From contig PXAQ01000010.1 in assembly GCA_003567095.1 (NCBI GenBank), forward strand, positions 1 through 6,680: a DNA stretch of 6,680 nt, read 5' to 3'. The position numbers and the translations under genes are program-made. Shown here one piece after another: positions 1 through 5,628 of the stretch. The number at the start of each line of letters is the position of its first letter. Position 1 is the first letter of the stretch. Source of the stretch: Phycisphaerae bacterium (GTDB lineage Bacteria; Planctomycetota; Phycisphaerae; Sedimentisphaerales; Anaerohalosphaeraceae). Below the pieces are notes generated by a model that saw nothing but the letters and a program-made list of their open reading frames with translations, ran no database searches and was not told the origin of the DNA.

Positions 1-174
1 ACCTCTATAGCCCGAAATGTACATGAGAAATGGGGTCTCCCACGAAAATGCAAGAGCGAAAACCATTCGAAACAGAAACAACGAAAGGCTGCATAATAGG
101 CAGTATTTAGAGTGGACTCATTAAAAAAACACAAGATTGACTATGATCCTAAATATGTGTTGGGATGAAGTATC

Positions 175-187
175 GCCCCGCTGGGGC
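175..187. repeat. Hairpin 1: GCCCC-GCT-GGGGC
   Basis: A perfect 5-bp all-G/C stem with a 3-nt loop. It is followed by TTTGAGTTGTTTG, which is T-rich but interrupted, so it is a poor intrinsic terminator. It is the first of the three palindromes in the cluster. Confidence 0.6.
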
Positions 188-210
188 TTTGAGTTGTTTG
201 TAATGCATGA

Positions 211-239
211 CCGGTGGTTTCGCGTAGCTTCACCACCGG
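211..239. repeat. Hairpin 2: CCGGTGGT ... ACCACCGG
   Basis: A perfect 8-bp inverted repeat (211-218 with 232-239) around a 13-nt loop that contains TTCGCG. This is the longest stem in the intergenic region. There is no T-run directly after it, which argues against a simple terminator. It fits best as the central arm pair of the palindrome cluster. Confidence 0.65.
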
Positions 240-250
240 CTATTTTATTC

Positions 251-265
251 TGTCCCTTCGGGACA
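251..265. repeat. Hairpin 3: TGTCCC-TTC-GGGACA
   Basis: A perfect 6-bp inverted repeat with a 3-nt TTC loop. It is the last palindrome of the cluster and lies about 16 bp upstream of the candidate -35 element for cdsA. It has no T-tract after it on the + strand. Read from the other strand it would be followed by GAATAAAATAG, also without a U-tract. Confidence 0.6.
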
Positions 266-280
266 ATAGATGCCCGCAAC

Positions 281-309
281 TTTGGAGCGGCTTAGTCTCT
301 GGATATGAT
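281..309 (+). promoter_or_regulatory. Candidate promoter for the cdsA-led operon
   Basis: TTTGGA (281-286), a 17-bp spacer and TATGAT (304-309) give a sigma70-like arrangement 43 bp upstream of the cdsA ATG. The -10 matches TATAAT at five of six positions, while the -35 matches TTGACA at only three. The position, after the palindrome cluster and before the first gene, is sensible. The same -35 hexamer and spacing recur at 977-1005. It is weak by sequence alone, and planctomycete promoter consensus is not something I can verify here. Confidence 0.3.
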
Positions 310-352
310 GTGTGTAGAAACTGTGTAGTGATTTTGTTGAGAAGAAATCGAC

Positions 353-1213
353 ATGCTCAAACATCGCCTGGTATTTGGAACATTGATGATTGTTGTGTTT
401 TTGGGGCTGCTGCTCGTGGATGGGTGGCTGGATGGGTCGCTGTCGCAGGACTTGCCCGATAAGCCGACCCAAGCGACGCTATTTACGCTGCTGCTGGTTG
501 CGCTGGCGGTTCCGGCGCAGCGCGAGCTGGGCCTCCTGGTCCGGCAGACCGGTGCCGAACTGCTGTATCCGGTAACGCTTCCTGCCACGGTGCTGCTGGC
601 GACCCTGCCGTACTGGACGCAATTTTCATTGTCGCTGTACGCTCTTCAGATTTTCCTGTTGGCGATTCCGCTTACCCTGCTGGCGTTATTTTGGGCCCAG
701 GCGATCCGGTTCGGCACAAACGGGACCGTGCGCAATGTGTCGGCCTCATTTTTTTCGATTGTGTATCTTGGTATTTTCCCCATGTTCTTGGTCTGGATTC
801 GGGTGTTCTGGGGCGTCTGGGTGGTCCTGCTCTTTGTGTCGACCATAAAATGCTCTGATATAGGGGCTTACGCGTTTGGCCGGTTGTTCGGCAGGCATAA
901 GCTCTGCCCCGGCATCAGCCCCGGCAAGACGTGGGAGGGGTTGGGCGGTGCGGCGGTGGTCGCGGCGGTGGTATCCTTTGGATTTTCCTTTTTTTCTGGT
1001 ATAATGACCCCTTTGCAGGCCGTCGTGTTTGGAGCGGTCTTCGGCGTGCTGGGTCAGGCCGGCGATTTGGTCGAGTCGATGATCAAGCGGGATGCCGCGA
1101 TGAAAGATTCCGGCGCGATCATTCCGGGCTTTGGCGGCATACTGGATGTGATCGACTCGCCGCTGGCCACGGCCCCGGCGGCCTTTATCGTGTTTTGGTT
1201 TGTGTTGGCCTAA
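353..1213 (+). CDS. cdsA: Phosphatidate cytidylyltransferase (CDP-diacylglycerol synthase)
   Basis: CdsA joins CTP and phosphatidic acid to make CDP-diacylglycerol, the branch-point precursor of phosphatidylglycerol and phosphatidylethanolamine, at the cytoplasmic membrane. The 286-residue length is normal for the family. The protein is strongly hydrophobic, with about eight or nine likely membrane segments from residue 8 to the C-terminus. Conserved blocks are K-C-S-D-I-G-A-Y-A-F-G-R (166-177), S-P-G-K-T-W-E-G (189-196) and the C-terminal CdsA signature (242-268) with S242, K245, R246, K251, D252, S253, G254, P258, G261, G262, D265 and D268. Two signature positions differ from the classical form: the His before GG is Phe260, and the Arg of D-R-x-D is Val266. 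I recall this form in planctomycete CdsA proteins. The ATG is preceded by a modest GAGAAGA ribosome site (339-345). phoH follows after 16 bp. Confidence 0.93.
   Translation: MLKHRLVFGTLMIVVFLGLLLVDGWLDGSLSQDLPDKPTQATLFTLLLVALAVPAQRELGLLVRQTGAELLYPVTLPATVLLATLPYWTQFSLSLYALQIFLLAIPLTLLALFWAQAIRFGTNGTVRNVSASFFSIVYLGIFPMFLVWIRVFWGVWVVLLFVSTIKCSDIGAYAFGRLFGRHKLCPGISPGKTWEGLGGAAVVAAVVSFGFSFFSGIMTPLQAVVFGAVFGVLGQAGDLVESMIKRDAAMKDSGAIIPGFGGILDVIDSPLATAPAAFIVFWFVLA
977..1005 (+). promoter_or_regulatory. Candidate internal promoter within cdsA, driving phoH onward
   Basis: A perfect extended -10, TGGTATAAT (997-1005), lies inside cdsA. It is preceded by TTTGGA (977-982) at exactly 17 bp, with a T-rich spacer. 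The -35 matches TTGACA at only three positions, but an extended -10 can compensate for a weak -35. It sits about 225 bp upstream of the phoH start and would let phoH-pgpH-ybeY be transcribed independently of cdsA. The codons involved (Ser-Gly-Ile-Met) use ATA for Ile, unusual in this G/C-biased gene. It may still be chance, since the T-rich tract encodes the Phe-rich membrane segment FSFFSG. Confidence 0.35.
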
Positions 1214-1218
1214 CTGAC

Positions 1219-1232
1219 AGGAAGCGTTTTTG
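1219..1232 (+). promoter_or_regulatory. Ribosome binding site and TTG start of phoH
   Basis: AGGAAG (1219-1224) stands 5 nt before a TTG codon at 1230. An in-frame TGA at 1215-1217 and the absence of any other start codon before 1230 make TTG the first possible start. The PhoH N-terminal domain begins within a few residues of it, so a downstream start would cut into conserved sequence. Confidence 0.7.
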
Positions 1233-2189
1233 GAACTGAAAATACAACTTGAATCGACCGCACAGCGGCTGGAGTTGTTCGGCCAGGCCGATGCGCATCT
1301 GCGTCTGATTCGCGATACGCTTAACGTCCAGATCGGGGCGCGCAACGGCACCGTCGTTCTCAACGGCGGCGCGACAGCGGTGCGGATGGCCGCCGATGTG
1401 ATTGACCGCATGCAGAAACGGCTCATCGAACGCGGGCGGCTAACCGTCTCGGATGTGCGGGAGCTGATGAGCCAAAGCGAAAACCAGATCACCCCGACCC
1501 GCAGCGATGTGATCGAGGTCTACTCGCACAAGGGCGTTATCGAACCGTTCACAAAGGGACAGCTTCATTATATTGAGGCGATGGCCCAAAATGACCTGAC
1601 ATTCTGCACAGGGCCGGCCGGCACCGGCAAGACTTATCTGGCGGTGGCGATGGCGGTGGCGATGCTCCGCCGAAAACAGATCCGCAAGATCGTGTTGGCC
1701 CGACCGGCGGTCGAGGCGGGCGAACGGCTGGGGTTTCTGCCCGGCGATCTGCAGGCCAAGGTCAATCCCTACCTGCGTCCGCTGTTTGATGCGCTCGAAG
1801 AGATGATGGAATTCGGCCAGATGCGCAAGTTTATGGAGATGGACATCATCGAGATTATCCCGCTGGCGTTTATGCGCGGCCGCACGCTCAACGAGGCGGT
1901 CGTGATCTGCGATGAGGCCCAGAACACCTCCACCTCGCAGATGCTGATGTTCCTGACCCGGCTGGGGCGCAGCTCCAAGATGATCGTCACCGGCGATATC
2001 ACGCAAGTCGATCTGGTCGACGGGCAGGTCAGCGGGCTGGTGGATGCGGTCCGCACGCTCGGCGGCATCAAGGGCATCGGCGTGGTGGAACTGGAAAAAG
2101 GCGACATCGTGCGCCATAAACTCGTTCACAAGATTGTACAGGCCTATGACGAAAAAAAACAGGGCAAGTCGTCGTTGCGTCGGGAGTGA
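1230..2189 (+). CDS. phoH: PhoH family P-loop ATPase (YbeZ-like)
   Basis: This is a cytoplasmic ATPase of the PhoH/YbeZ family, linked to RNA metabolism. In E. coli its homologue YbeZ is a partner of YbeY. The 319 residues are a normal length. An N-terminal domain of about 80 residues (including L-F-G-Q-A-D at 16-21 and I-G-A-R-N-G at 35-40) precedes the PhoH core. The core shows Walker A G-P-A-G-T-G-K-T (128-135), the family block R-P-A-V-E-A-G-E-R-L-G-F-L-P-G-D (158-173), Walker B V-V-I-C-D-E-A-Q-N (224-232, D228 and E229), sensor-like T-G-D-I-T-Q-V-D-L (254-262) and a C-terminal D-I-V-R-H-K-L-V (292-299). All nucleotide-binding motifs are intact, so the ATPase should be active. Translation starts at TTG. 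The next gene begins 3 bp after the stop, and ybeY lies one gene further, so the functional pair is in one operon. Confidence 0.95.
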   Translation: MELKIQLESTAQRLELFGQADAHLRLIRDTLNVQIGARNGTVVLNGGATAVRMAADVIDRMQKRLIERGRLTVSDVRELMSQSENQITPTRSDVIEVYSHKGVIEPFTKGQLHYIEAMAQNDLTFCTGPAGTGKTYLAVAMAVAMLRRKQIRKIVLARPAVEAGERLGFLPGDLQAKVNPYLRPLFDALEEMMEFGQMRKFMEMDIIEIIPLAFMRGRTLNEAVVICDEAQNTSTSQMLMFLTRLGRSSKMIVTGDITQVDLVDGQVSGLVDAVRTLGGIKGIGVVELEKGDIVRHKLVHKIVQAYDEKKQGKSSLRRE

Positions 2190-2192
2190 CCC

Positions 2193-3779
2193 GTGGCGGT
2201 AGCCAAGAAAAAAGTCAGTGTACGCCGGCAGCGCGTCCGCCAGTCAAAGGCCTCCGAGCGATTCGGCCGGCTGGCCGCGGTGGTCAACAGTCCGCTGCCG
2301 GTGGGGCTGCTGATCCTGGCGTGCTTTATCACTGCGACGGTGGTGATCATGAGCCTGGATACCGGCCACGAGGATTTTTATGCCGAGACATTCAGAATCT
2401 TCAGGCCCGGACCGCAGATTGCCGCGCTGGGGGTGATTGTCGGCATTATCGCCGTCGGTGCGGCGGTGTATATATACGCCTACAAACCCCGCATCATTGC
2501 CCGTCCCAGTCGGGCGATGGCCCTGGCGGGGCTGTTTTTGCTGCTGCTGGCGGCGACGCGGCTATTGTCGCTGGCGGAAAACTGGATGTACCTGGCGACC
2601 GGCTCGGCGGTGGCGTGCGCGATTGTGCTGACCATCGCCTACGATCAGCGGTTCGCGATCGGGATGACAATGTTTTACGCGATGCTGGCCTGCTTTGCTG
2701 TCGGGCAGATTGCGACGATCGAGCTGTTTTTGACGATGATGGCTGGGACGATGGTCTGCTGTTTCAGCCTGGGCGAGATTCGCACGCGCAAGAAATTGAT
2801 CGAGGTCTCAGGGATTGCCACGGTTGCGGTGTTCATTACGGCGATGGCGCTGAATGTGGTCCAGAGTCTGCCGATGCAGCGAAGTTTTTTTAATTCCGGC
2901 GTGGCGGCGGGCGCGACGTTTGCCGTGGGGGGGATTTTGCAGGCGTTTTTGCCGATCATCGAGTCGGCCTTTGGCATCGCCACGAGCATGACGCTGCTGG
3001 ACTACAGCGACGCCAACCAGCCGCTGTTGCGAAAGCTCGCGCTGGATGCGCCGGGCACGTTCAGCCACAGTTTGCTGATCGGCTCGGTGGCCGAAAGCGC
3101 TGCCGAGGCCATCGGGGCCAACGGCCTGCTGTGCCGGGTCGGGGCGTATTATCACGATATCGGCAAGATCAACAAGCCGACGTATTTCGTGGAAAACCAG
3201 ATGGGCCTGGCCAGTCGCCATGAGCAGCTCTCGCCGGCGATGAGCCAGTTGGTAATTGTCGGGCATGTCAAGGACGGTATCGAAATCGCCAAAGAGTACG
3301 GTCTGCCGGTGGTACTGCGGCAGTTTATCGAGACCCATCACGGCACGACGCTGATGGAGTATTTTTACAACGAAGCTCGTAAAAAGCAGGACGACCGTCA
3401 ATCGCCGGTCTCCGAGTCGGAGTTTCGCTATCCCGGCCCCAAGCCGCGTTCCAAAGAGGCGGCGATTGTGATGCTGGCCGATGCGGCCGAAAGCGCCGCC
3501 CGGACCCTGACGGACACCGCGCCGGCCAAAGTGGATGCGATGGTGCATAACATCGCGATGAAGCGGCTGCAGGACGGGCAGTTTGACGAATGCGAACTGA
3601 CGCTGCGCGAGCTGAGCCGCATCGAGACCAGCTTGTCCAAGTCGCTGGCGGCCCATCATCACGGGCGGGTGGCGTATCCCAAACTGGATGAAGCGCCGCC
3701 GAGCAACAGCCGCAACGGACAGAATGGACAGAACGGCCAAGCGGCTTTAAAACTTGCTGGACAGGATGAGCGACAATGA
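2193..3779 (+). CDS. pgpH: Compact PgpH/YqfF-type membrane HD phosphohydrolase
   Basis: This resembles the 7TM-HD family whose studied member, Listeria PgpH, hydrolyses the second messenger c-di-AMP. A basic N-terminus (residues 5-26) precedes a first membrane segment (about 35-54). After a short linker (55-75) come seven likely membrane segments (about 76-97, 108-125, 132-149, 154-172, 175-192, 206-224, 236-258), then a cytoplasmic HD domain (about 288-485). Its expected metal ligands are all present: H292, H321-D322 in Y-Y-H-D-I-G-K, H358, H382-H383 in E-T-H-H-G-T-T and D430 in M-L-A-D-A-A-E. The tail is polar and ends in three NGQ repeats. The oddity is size: family members are commonly near 700 residues because a large extracytoplasmic domain (7TMR-HDED) follows the first helix. 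Here it is absent, leaving 528 residues. GTG start with CGGGAG at 2181-2186. The substrate is inferred; no c-di-AMP cyclase gene is in view. Confidence 0.87.
   Translation: MAVAKKKVSVRRQRVRQSKASERFGRLAAVVNSPLPVGLLILACFITATVVIMSLDTGHEDFYAETFRIFRPGPQIAALGVIVGIIAVGAAVYIYAYKPRIIARPSRAMALAGLFLLLLAATRLLSLAENWMYLATGSAVACAIVLTIAYDQRFAIGMTMFYAMLACFAVGQIATIELFLTMMAGTMVCCFSLGEIRTRKKLIEVSGIATVAVFITAMALNVVQSLPMQRSFFNSGVAAGATFAVGGILQAFLPIIESAFGIATSMTLLDYSDANQPLLRKLALDAPGTFSHSLLIGSVAESAAEAIGANGLLCRVGAYYHDIGKINKPTYFVENQMGLASRHEQLSPAMSQLVIVGHVKDGIEIAKEYGLPVVLRQFIETHHGTTLMEYFYNEARKKQDDRQSPVSESEFRYPGPKPRSKEAAIVMLADAAESAARTLTDTAPAKVDAMVHNIAMKRLQDGQFDECELTLRELSRIETSLSKSLAAHHHGRVAYPKLDEAPPSNSRNGQNGQNGQAALKLAGQDERQ
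3714..3740 (+). repeat. Three tandem 9-bp units encoding Asn-Gly-Gln
   Basis: AACGGACAG, AATGGACAG and AACGGCCAA encode (NGQ)3 near the C-terminus of the HD protein (residues 508-516). The units differ only at synonymous third positions, so this is a diverged short tandem repeat in a disordered tail. The tail could vary in length between strains without harming the enzyme. Confidence 0.7.
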
Positions 3780-4255
3780 CCGAAAGCAGCCCGTGGGACA
3801 TTCAGTTTGACGTGCAGGTCGAGATGCTGCCGGCGAAACGGGAGACATTGCAGGCGGCCGCCGAGGCGGCGCTGCTCTACACGTCGGCGGGCAACACAGC
3901 GCTGACCATTACCGTTGTCGATCATTCAACGATGCAGGCATACAATCAGAAATTTCTCAATACGCCAGCCACGACGGATGTGATCAGCTTTGATTTGACC
4001 GATGACTTCGAAGATCGTCACATTTTTGACTTGATCGTCAACAGCGCGCTGGCCGTTGAGCAGGCCCTTCGGCGCGGCCACAGCCCTGAGGCGGAACTGG
4101 CCTTGTATATCGTCCATGGGCTGCTGCATCTGCTGGGCTTTGATGACGGCTCGCCCGACGAGGCGCGCCGCATGCACGACACCGAAGAGGACCTGTTAAA
4201 ACAAATGGGATATGACCGCGTGTATTACAGTCAATCCCCAAACGCCGAATCCTAG
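3776..4255 (+). CDS. ybeY: Endoribonuclease / rRNA maturation factor YbeY, variant active site
   Basis: YbeY is a metal-dependent RNase needed for 16S rRNA 3'-end processing and ribosome quality control in bacteria. The 159-residue length is typical. The core motif is H-G-L-L-H-L-L-G-F-D-D (114-124), followed by M133 and E137 of the family's downstream M-x(3)-E. T-T-D-V-I-S-F-D (66-73) is the usual central block. Two positions differ from the E. coli form. The third zinc His is Asp124, and the Arg ahead of the central block (E. coli R59) is Leu61 in N-Q-K-F-L-N. I recall the same pair in Bacteroidetes YbeY proteins, so it is probably a lineage variant and not a dead enzyme. The ATG overlaps the stop of the preceding gene (ATGA), implying translational coupling. 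An AGGATGAG site (3763-3770) lies 5-9 nt upstream. Confidence 0.93.
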   Translation: MTESSPWDIQFDVQVEMLPAKRETLQAAAEAALLYTSAGNTALTITVVDHSTMQAYNQKFLNTPATTDVISFDLTDDFEDRHIFDLIVNSALAVEQALRRGHSPEAELALYIVHGLLHLLGFDDGSPDEARRMHDTEEDLLKQMGYDRVYYSQSPNAES

Positions 4256-4271
4256 GGCAAGCGGTTTGCCC
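4255..4271 (+). terminator. Weak hairpin after ybeY (possible attenuator)
   Basis: GGGCAA (4255-4260) and TTGCCC (4266-4271) form a 6-bp stem with a 5-nt loop, starting on the last base of the ybeY stop codon. A T-run (4286-4291) follows, but 14 nt after the stem, too far for a classical intrinsic terminator. An alternative 4-bp pairing (GCGG/CCGC) competes. It may be a partial attenuator or a stability element at the first loose junction in the operon, or may mean nothing. Confidence 0.25.
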
Positions 4272-4320
4272 GCCGGCGGTGTGTATTTTTTAATGATCGC
4301 AATAGAAAGGCAATGATAGC

Positions 4321-5586
4321 GTGGACGATGTGGGTTGGTCAATTGTCCTGATAAGTGTGTTTACGGTGGTTTCGCTGTTTTTTGCGCTGCATATGCTTGC
4401 GCTCAGTTCGCTGTCGCGAATGAAGCTGCAGGAGGGCTTTCGCCAGGCCGGGCGCCAGGAGCAGATGGAGATTTTTCTTCACGACATTGAGCCGATGGCG
4501 CTGACCTGCGGGTTTTTTCGTGTGGCGGCCAACACGGCCATCATCCTGCTGCTGGCCGGGCTGTTTGTCGAGCGGCACTATGCGGTGACCTTTTTGGCGG
4601 CGCTGGCGGTGCTGGAGATTTTCAACCTTGTTATTCCCCACGCCTGGGCCAAGCACGCCGGCGGGTTTATCCTGCCGCATACTTGGGGCCTGCTGAGGCT
4701 TCTGATGTGGGTGATGCGGCCGGTGCTGTATCTCTTGGGCCTGCACGAGCGGCTGGTGCGGCGGCTGGCGGGCGTGCCGGAGGCCGACCCCGAACAGCAG
4801 CAGGAAGAGATGCAGGAAGAGATCCTCAGCTTTGTCGAGCAGGGCCGCAAAGAAGGCGTAGTCGACGAGGAAGAGGTCGAGATGATCGAGAACGTGCTGG
4901 AGCTGGGCGAGACGGCGGCCGATGAGATCATGACGCCGCGCACCGACCTGATCGCGGTCAGCGCTGATGCCGACCTGGCGACGGTGCTGGAGGTGATTCG
5001 CCGTGCGGGCCATTCGCGGCTGCCGGTGTATGAAGAAACGATTGACAATATCGTCGGGCTCATTTACGCCAAAGACCTGCTCGATGAAATCGGCAAAGAC
5101 GATACGGACTTTCAGTTGCGCCAACGGATGCGGCCGGCGTATTTTGTGCCGGAGAGCAAGCCGCTGCGCGATCTGCTGCATGAGTTTCAAAATCAGAAGC
5201 TGCACTTTGCCGTGGTGCTCGACGAGTACGGCGGCACGGCCGGGGTGGTCACGATCGAGGACATTCTCGAAGAGCTGGTCGGTGAGATTACCGACGAATT
5301 TGAAAAGCCCGCCAAAGAGTCGTTCCGGAAAATCGACGAGGGGACCTTCGATGTGGATGCCCGGATGGATATCGGCGATGTCAACGATGCCTTGAAAATC
5401 GACCTGCCGGACGAAGAGGATTATGAAACCGTCGGCGGGTTTGTGTTTTCGCACCTGGGGTACATCCCCAAAACGGGCGAATCGTTTACCTTTAACAAGC
5501 TGACGGTTACGATTATGGCCGCCGGGCCGCGCAGCATCAAGCATTTGCGGATTCGCAAGCCGGTGCCGGAAACCAAAGCAAGCTAA
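4321..5586 (+). CDS. CorC/HlyC-type CBS-domain membrane protein with altered CNNM domain
   Basis: This is a member of the CorC/CNNM family, associated with magnesium or cobalt efflux and, as YbeX in E. coli, with ribosome metabolism. The 421 residues hold a membrane domain (about 5-140), an acidic linker (155-200), a CBS pair (about 200-330, with M-T-P-R-T-D at 204-209 and D-E-Y-G-G-T-A-G-V-V at 301-310) and a C-terminal CorC_HlyC domain (about 335-415, with Y-E-T-V-G-G-F-V at 368-375). The soluble part is highly typical. The membrane domain is not. The Glu expected before the A-L-S-S-L-S-R block is Met25, and the usual G-E-x-x-P-K-x-x-A block reads N-L-V-I-P-H-A-W-A (102-110). Charged residues normally conserved there are therefore missing, and ion transport is uncertain. 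The start is GTG, with GAAAGG (4305-4310) 10 nt upstream. Its place after phoH and ybeY parallels E. coli ybeZ-ybeY-ybeX. Confidence 0.9.
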   Translation: MDDVGWSIVLISVFTVVSLFFALHMLALSSLSRMKLQEGFRQAGRQEQMEIFLHDIEPMALTCGFFRVAANTAIILLLAGLFVERHYAVTFLAALAVLEIFNLVIPHAWAKHAGGFILPHTWGLLRLLMWVMRPVLYLLGLHERLVRRLAGVPEADPEQQQEEMQEEILSFVEQGRKEGVVDEEEVEMIENVLELGETAADEIMTPRTDLIAVSADADLATVLEVIRRAGHSRLPVYEETIDNIVGLIYAKDLLDEIGKDDTDFQLRQRMRPAYFVPESKPLRDLLHEFQNQKLHFAVVLDEYGGTAGVVTIEDILEELVGEITDEFEKPAKESFRKIDEGTFDVDARMDIGDVNDALKIDLPDEEDYETVGGFVFSHLGYIPKTGESFTFNKLTVTIMAAGPRSIKHLRIRKPVPETKAS

Positions 5587-5604
5587 GATCGCGTGATGGG
5601 CGAA

Positions 5605-5620
5605 CCTCCATTCACGGAGG
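5605..5620 (+). promoter_or_regulatory. recO: Hairpin that masks the recO Shine-Dalgarno
   Basis: CCTCC (5605-5609) pairs perfectly with GGAGG (5616-5620) across a 6-nt loop (ATTCAC). GGAGG is the strong Shine-Dalgarno of recO, 8 nt before its ATG, so folding would hide it. A ribosome finishing the upstream gene at 5586 stops about 18 nt before the stem and could keep it open, giving coupling. A stem of five pairs is only moderately stable. Confidence 0.4.
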
Positions 5621-5628
5621 GATGACAC

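Larger units (their letters stand above)
171..270. repeat. Cluster of three short palindromes (candidate dispersed intergenic repeat)
   Basis: Three perfect inverted repeats lie within 91 bp: 175-187 (5-bp stem, 3-nt loop), 211-239 (8-bp stem, 13-nt loop) and 251-265 (6-bp stem, 3-nt loop). The AT-rich linkers between them are 23 and 11 nt. This architecture, with a C/G-stem hairpin, a CCGGTGG/CCACCGG arm pair and a CCC-TTC-GGG hairpin in series, matches my recollection of short palindromic elements scattered between genes in Planctomycetes, Lentisphaerae and Bacteroidetes. Whether it is repeated in this genome cannot be seen from one window. Alternatives are the structured 3' end of an upstream transcript or a REP-like element moved by a Y1 transposase. 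No transposase is present here. Confidence 0.55.
1..352. other. Intergenic region upstream of cdsA, no supportable gene
   Basis: This AT-richer stretch contains no reading frame I can support. The + strand frame starting at base 1 stays open only to a TAA at 94-96 (31 codons, Lys/Arg/Gln/Asn-rich, not recognisable). It could be the tail of an upstream gene but nothing confirms that. A 33-codon ATG frame at 23-124 also has no recognisable content. The part from about 171 to 270 is a cluster of three palindromes, listed separately, and the part from 281 to 352 probably serves as promoter and leader of cdsA. The lack of a gene directly upstream suggests cdsA is the first gene of its transcription unit. 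Confidence 0.7.

Noticed and set aside
1..96. Frame open from base 1 to a TAA at 94-96, possibly the C-terminal tail of an upstream gene
   Set aside because: Only 31 residues, very rich in Lys/Arg/Gln/Asn, with no recognisable motif, in an AT-rich stretch. It cannot be told from chance.
23..124. 33-codon ATG frame in the left intergenic region
   Set aside because: No clear ribosome site, no recognisable content, and the length is expected by chance.
137..166. TTGACT at 137-142 as a second promoter -35 element
   Set aside because: The only hexamer at suitable spacing (TGGGAT) matches TATAAT at three positions, and the palindrome cluster would lie in the transcript leader. Too weak to list.
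175..200. Hairpin 1 as an intrinsic terminator of an upstream gene
   Set aside because: The stem is only 5 bp and the following sequence TTTGAGTTGTTTG is interrupted by G and A. No upstream gene is confirmed.
214..462. 82-codon + strand frame covering the palindromes and the start of cdsA
   Set aside because: It reads through hairpin DNA and then overlaps the well-supported cdsA in another frame. The translation has no family resemblance.
2468..2477. Perfect 10-bp palindrome GTATATATAC inside the HD gene
   Set aside because: It is fully explained by the codons for Tyr-Ile-Tyr in a membrane segment, with no second copy or flanking site.
4339..5628. Long minus-strand open frame (429 codons) opposite the CorC-like gene
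   Set aside because: An antisense shadow created by G/C-biased codons of the + strand gene. It is rich in His/Gln/Arg with no domain pattern, while the + strand frame has clear CBS and CorC motifs.
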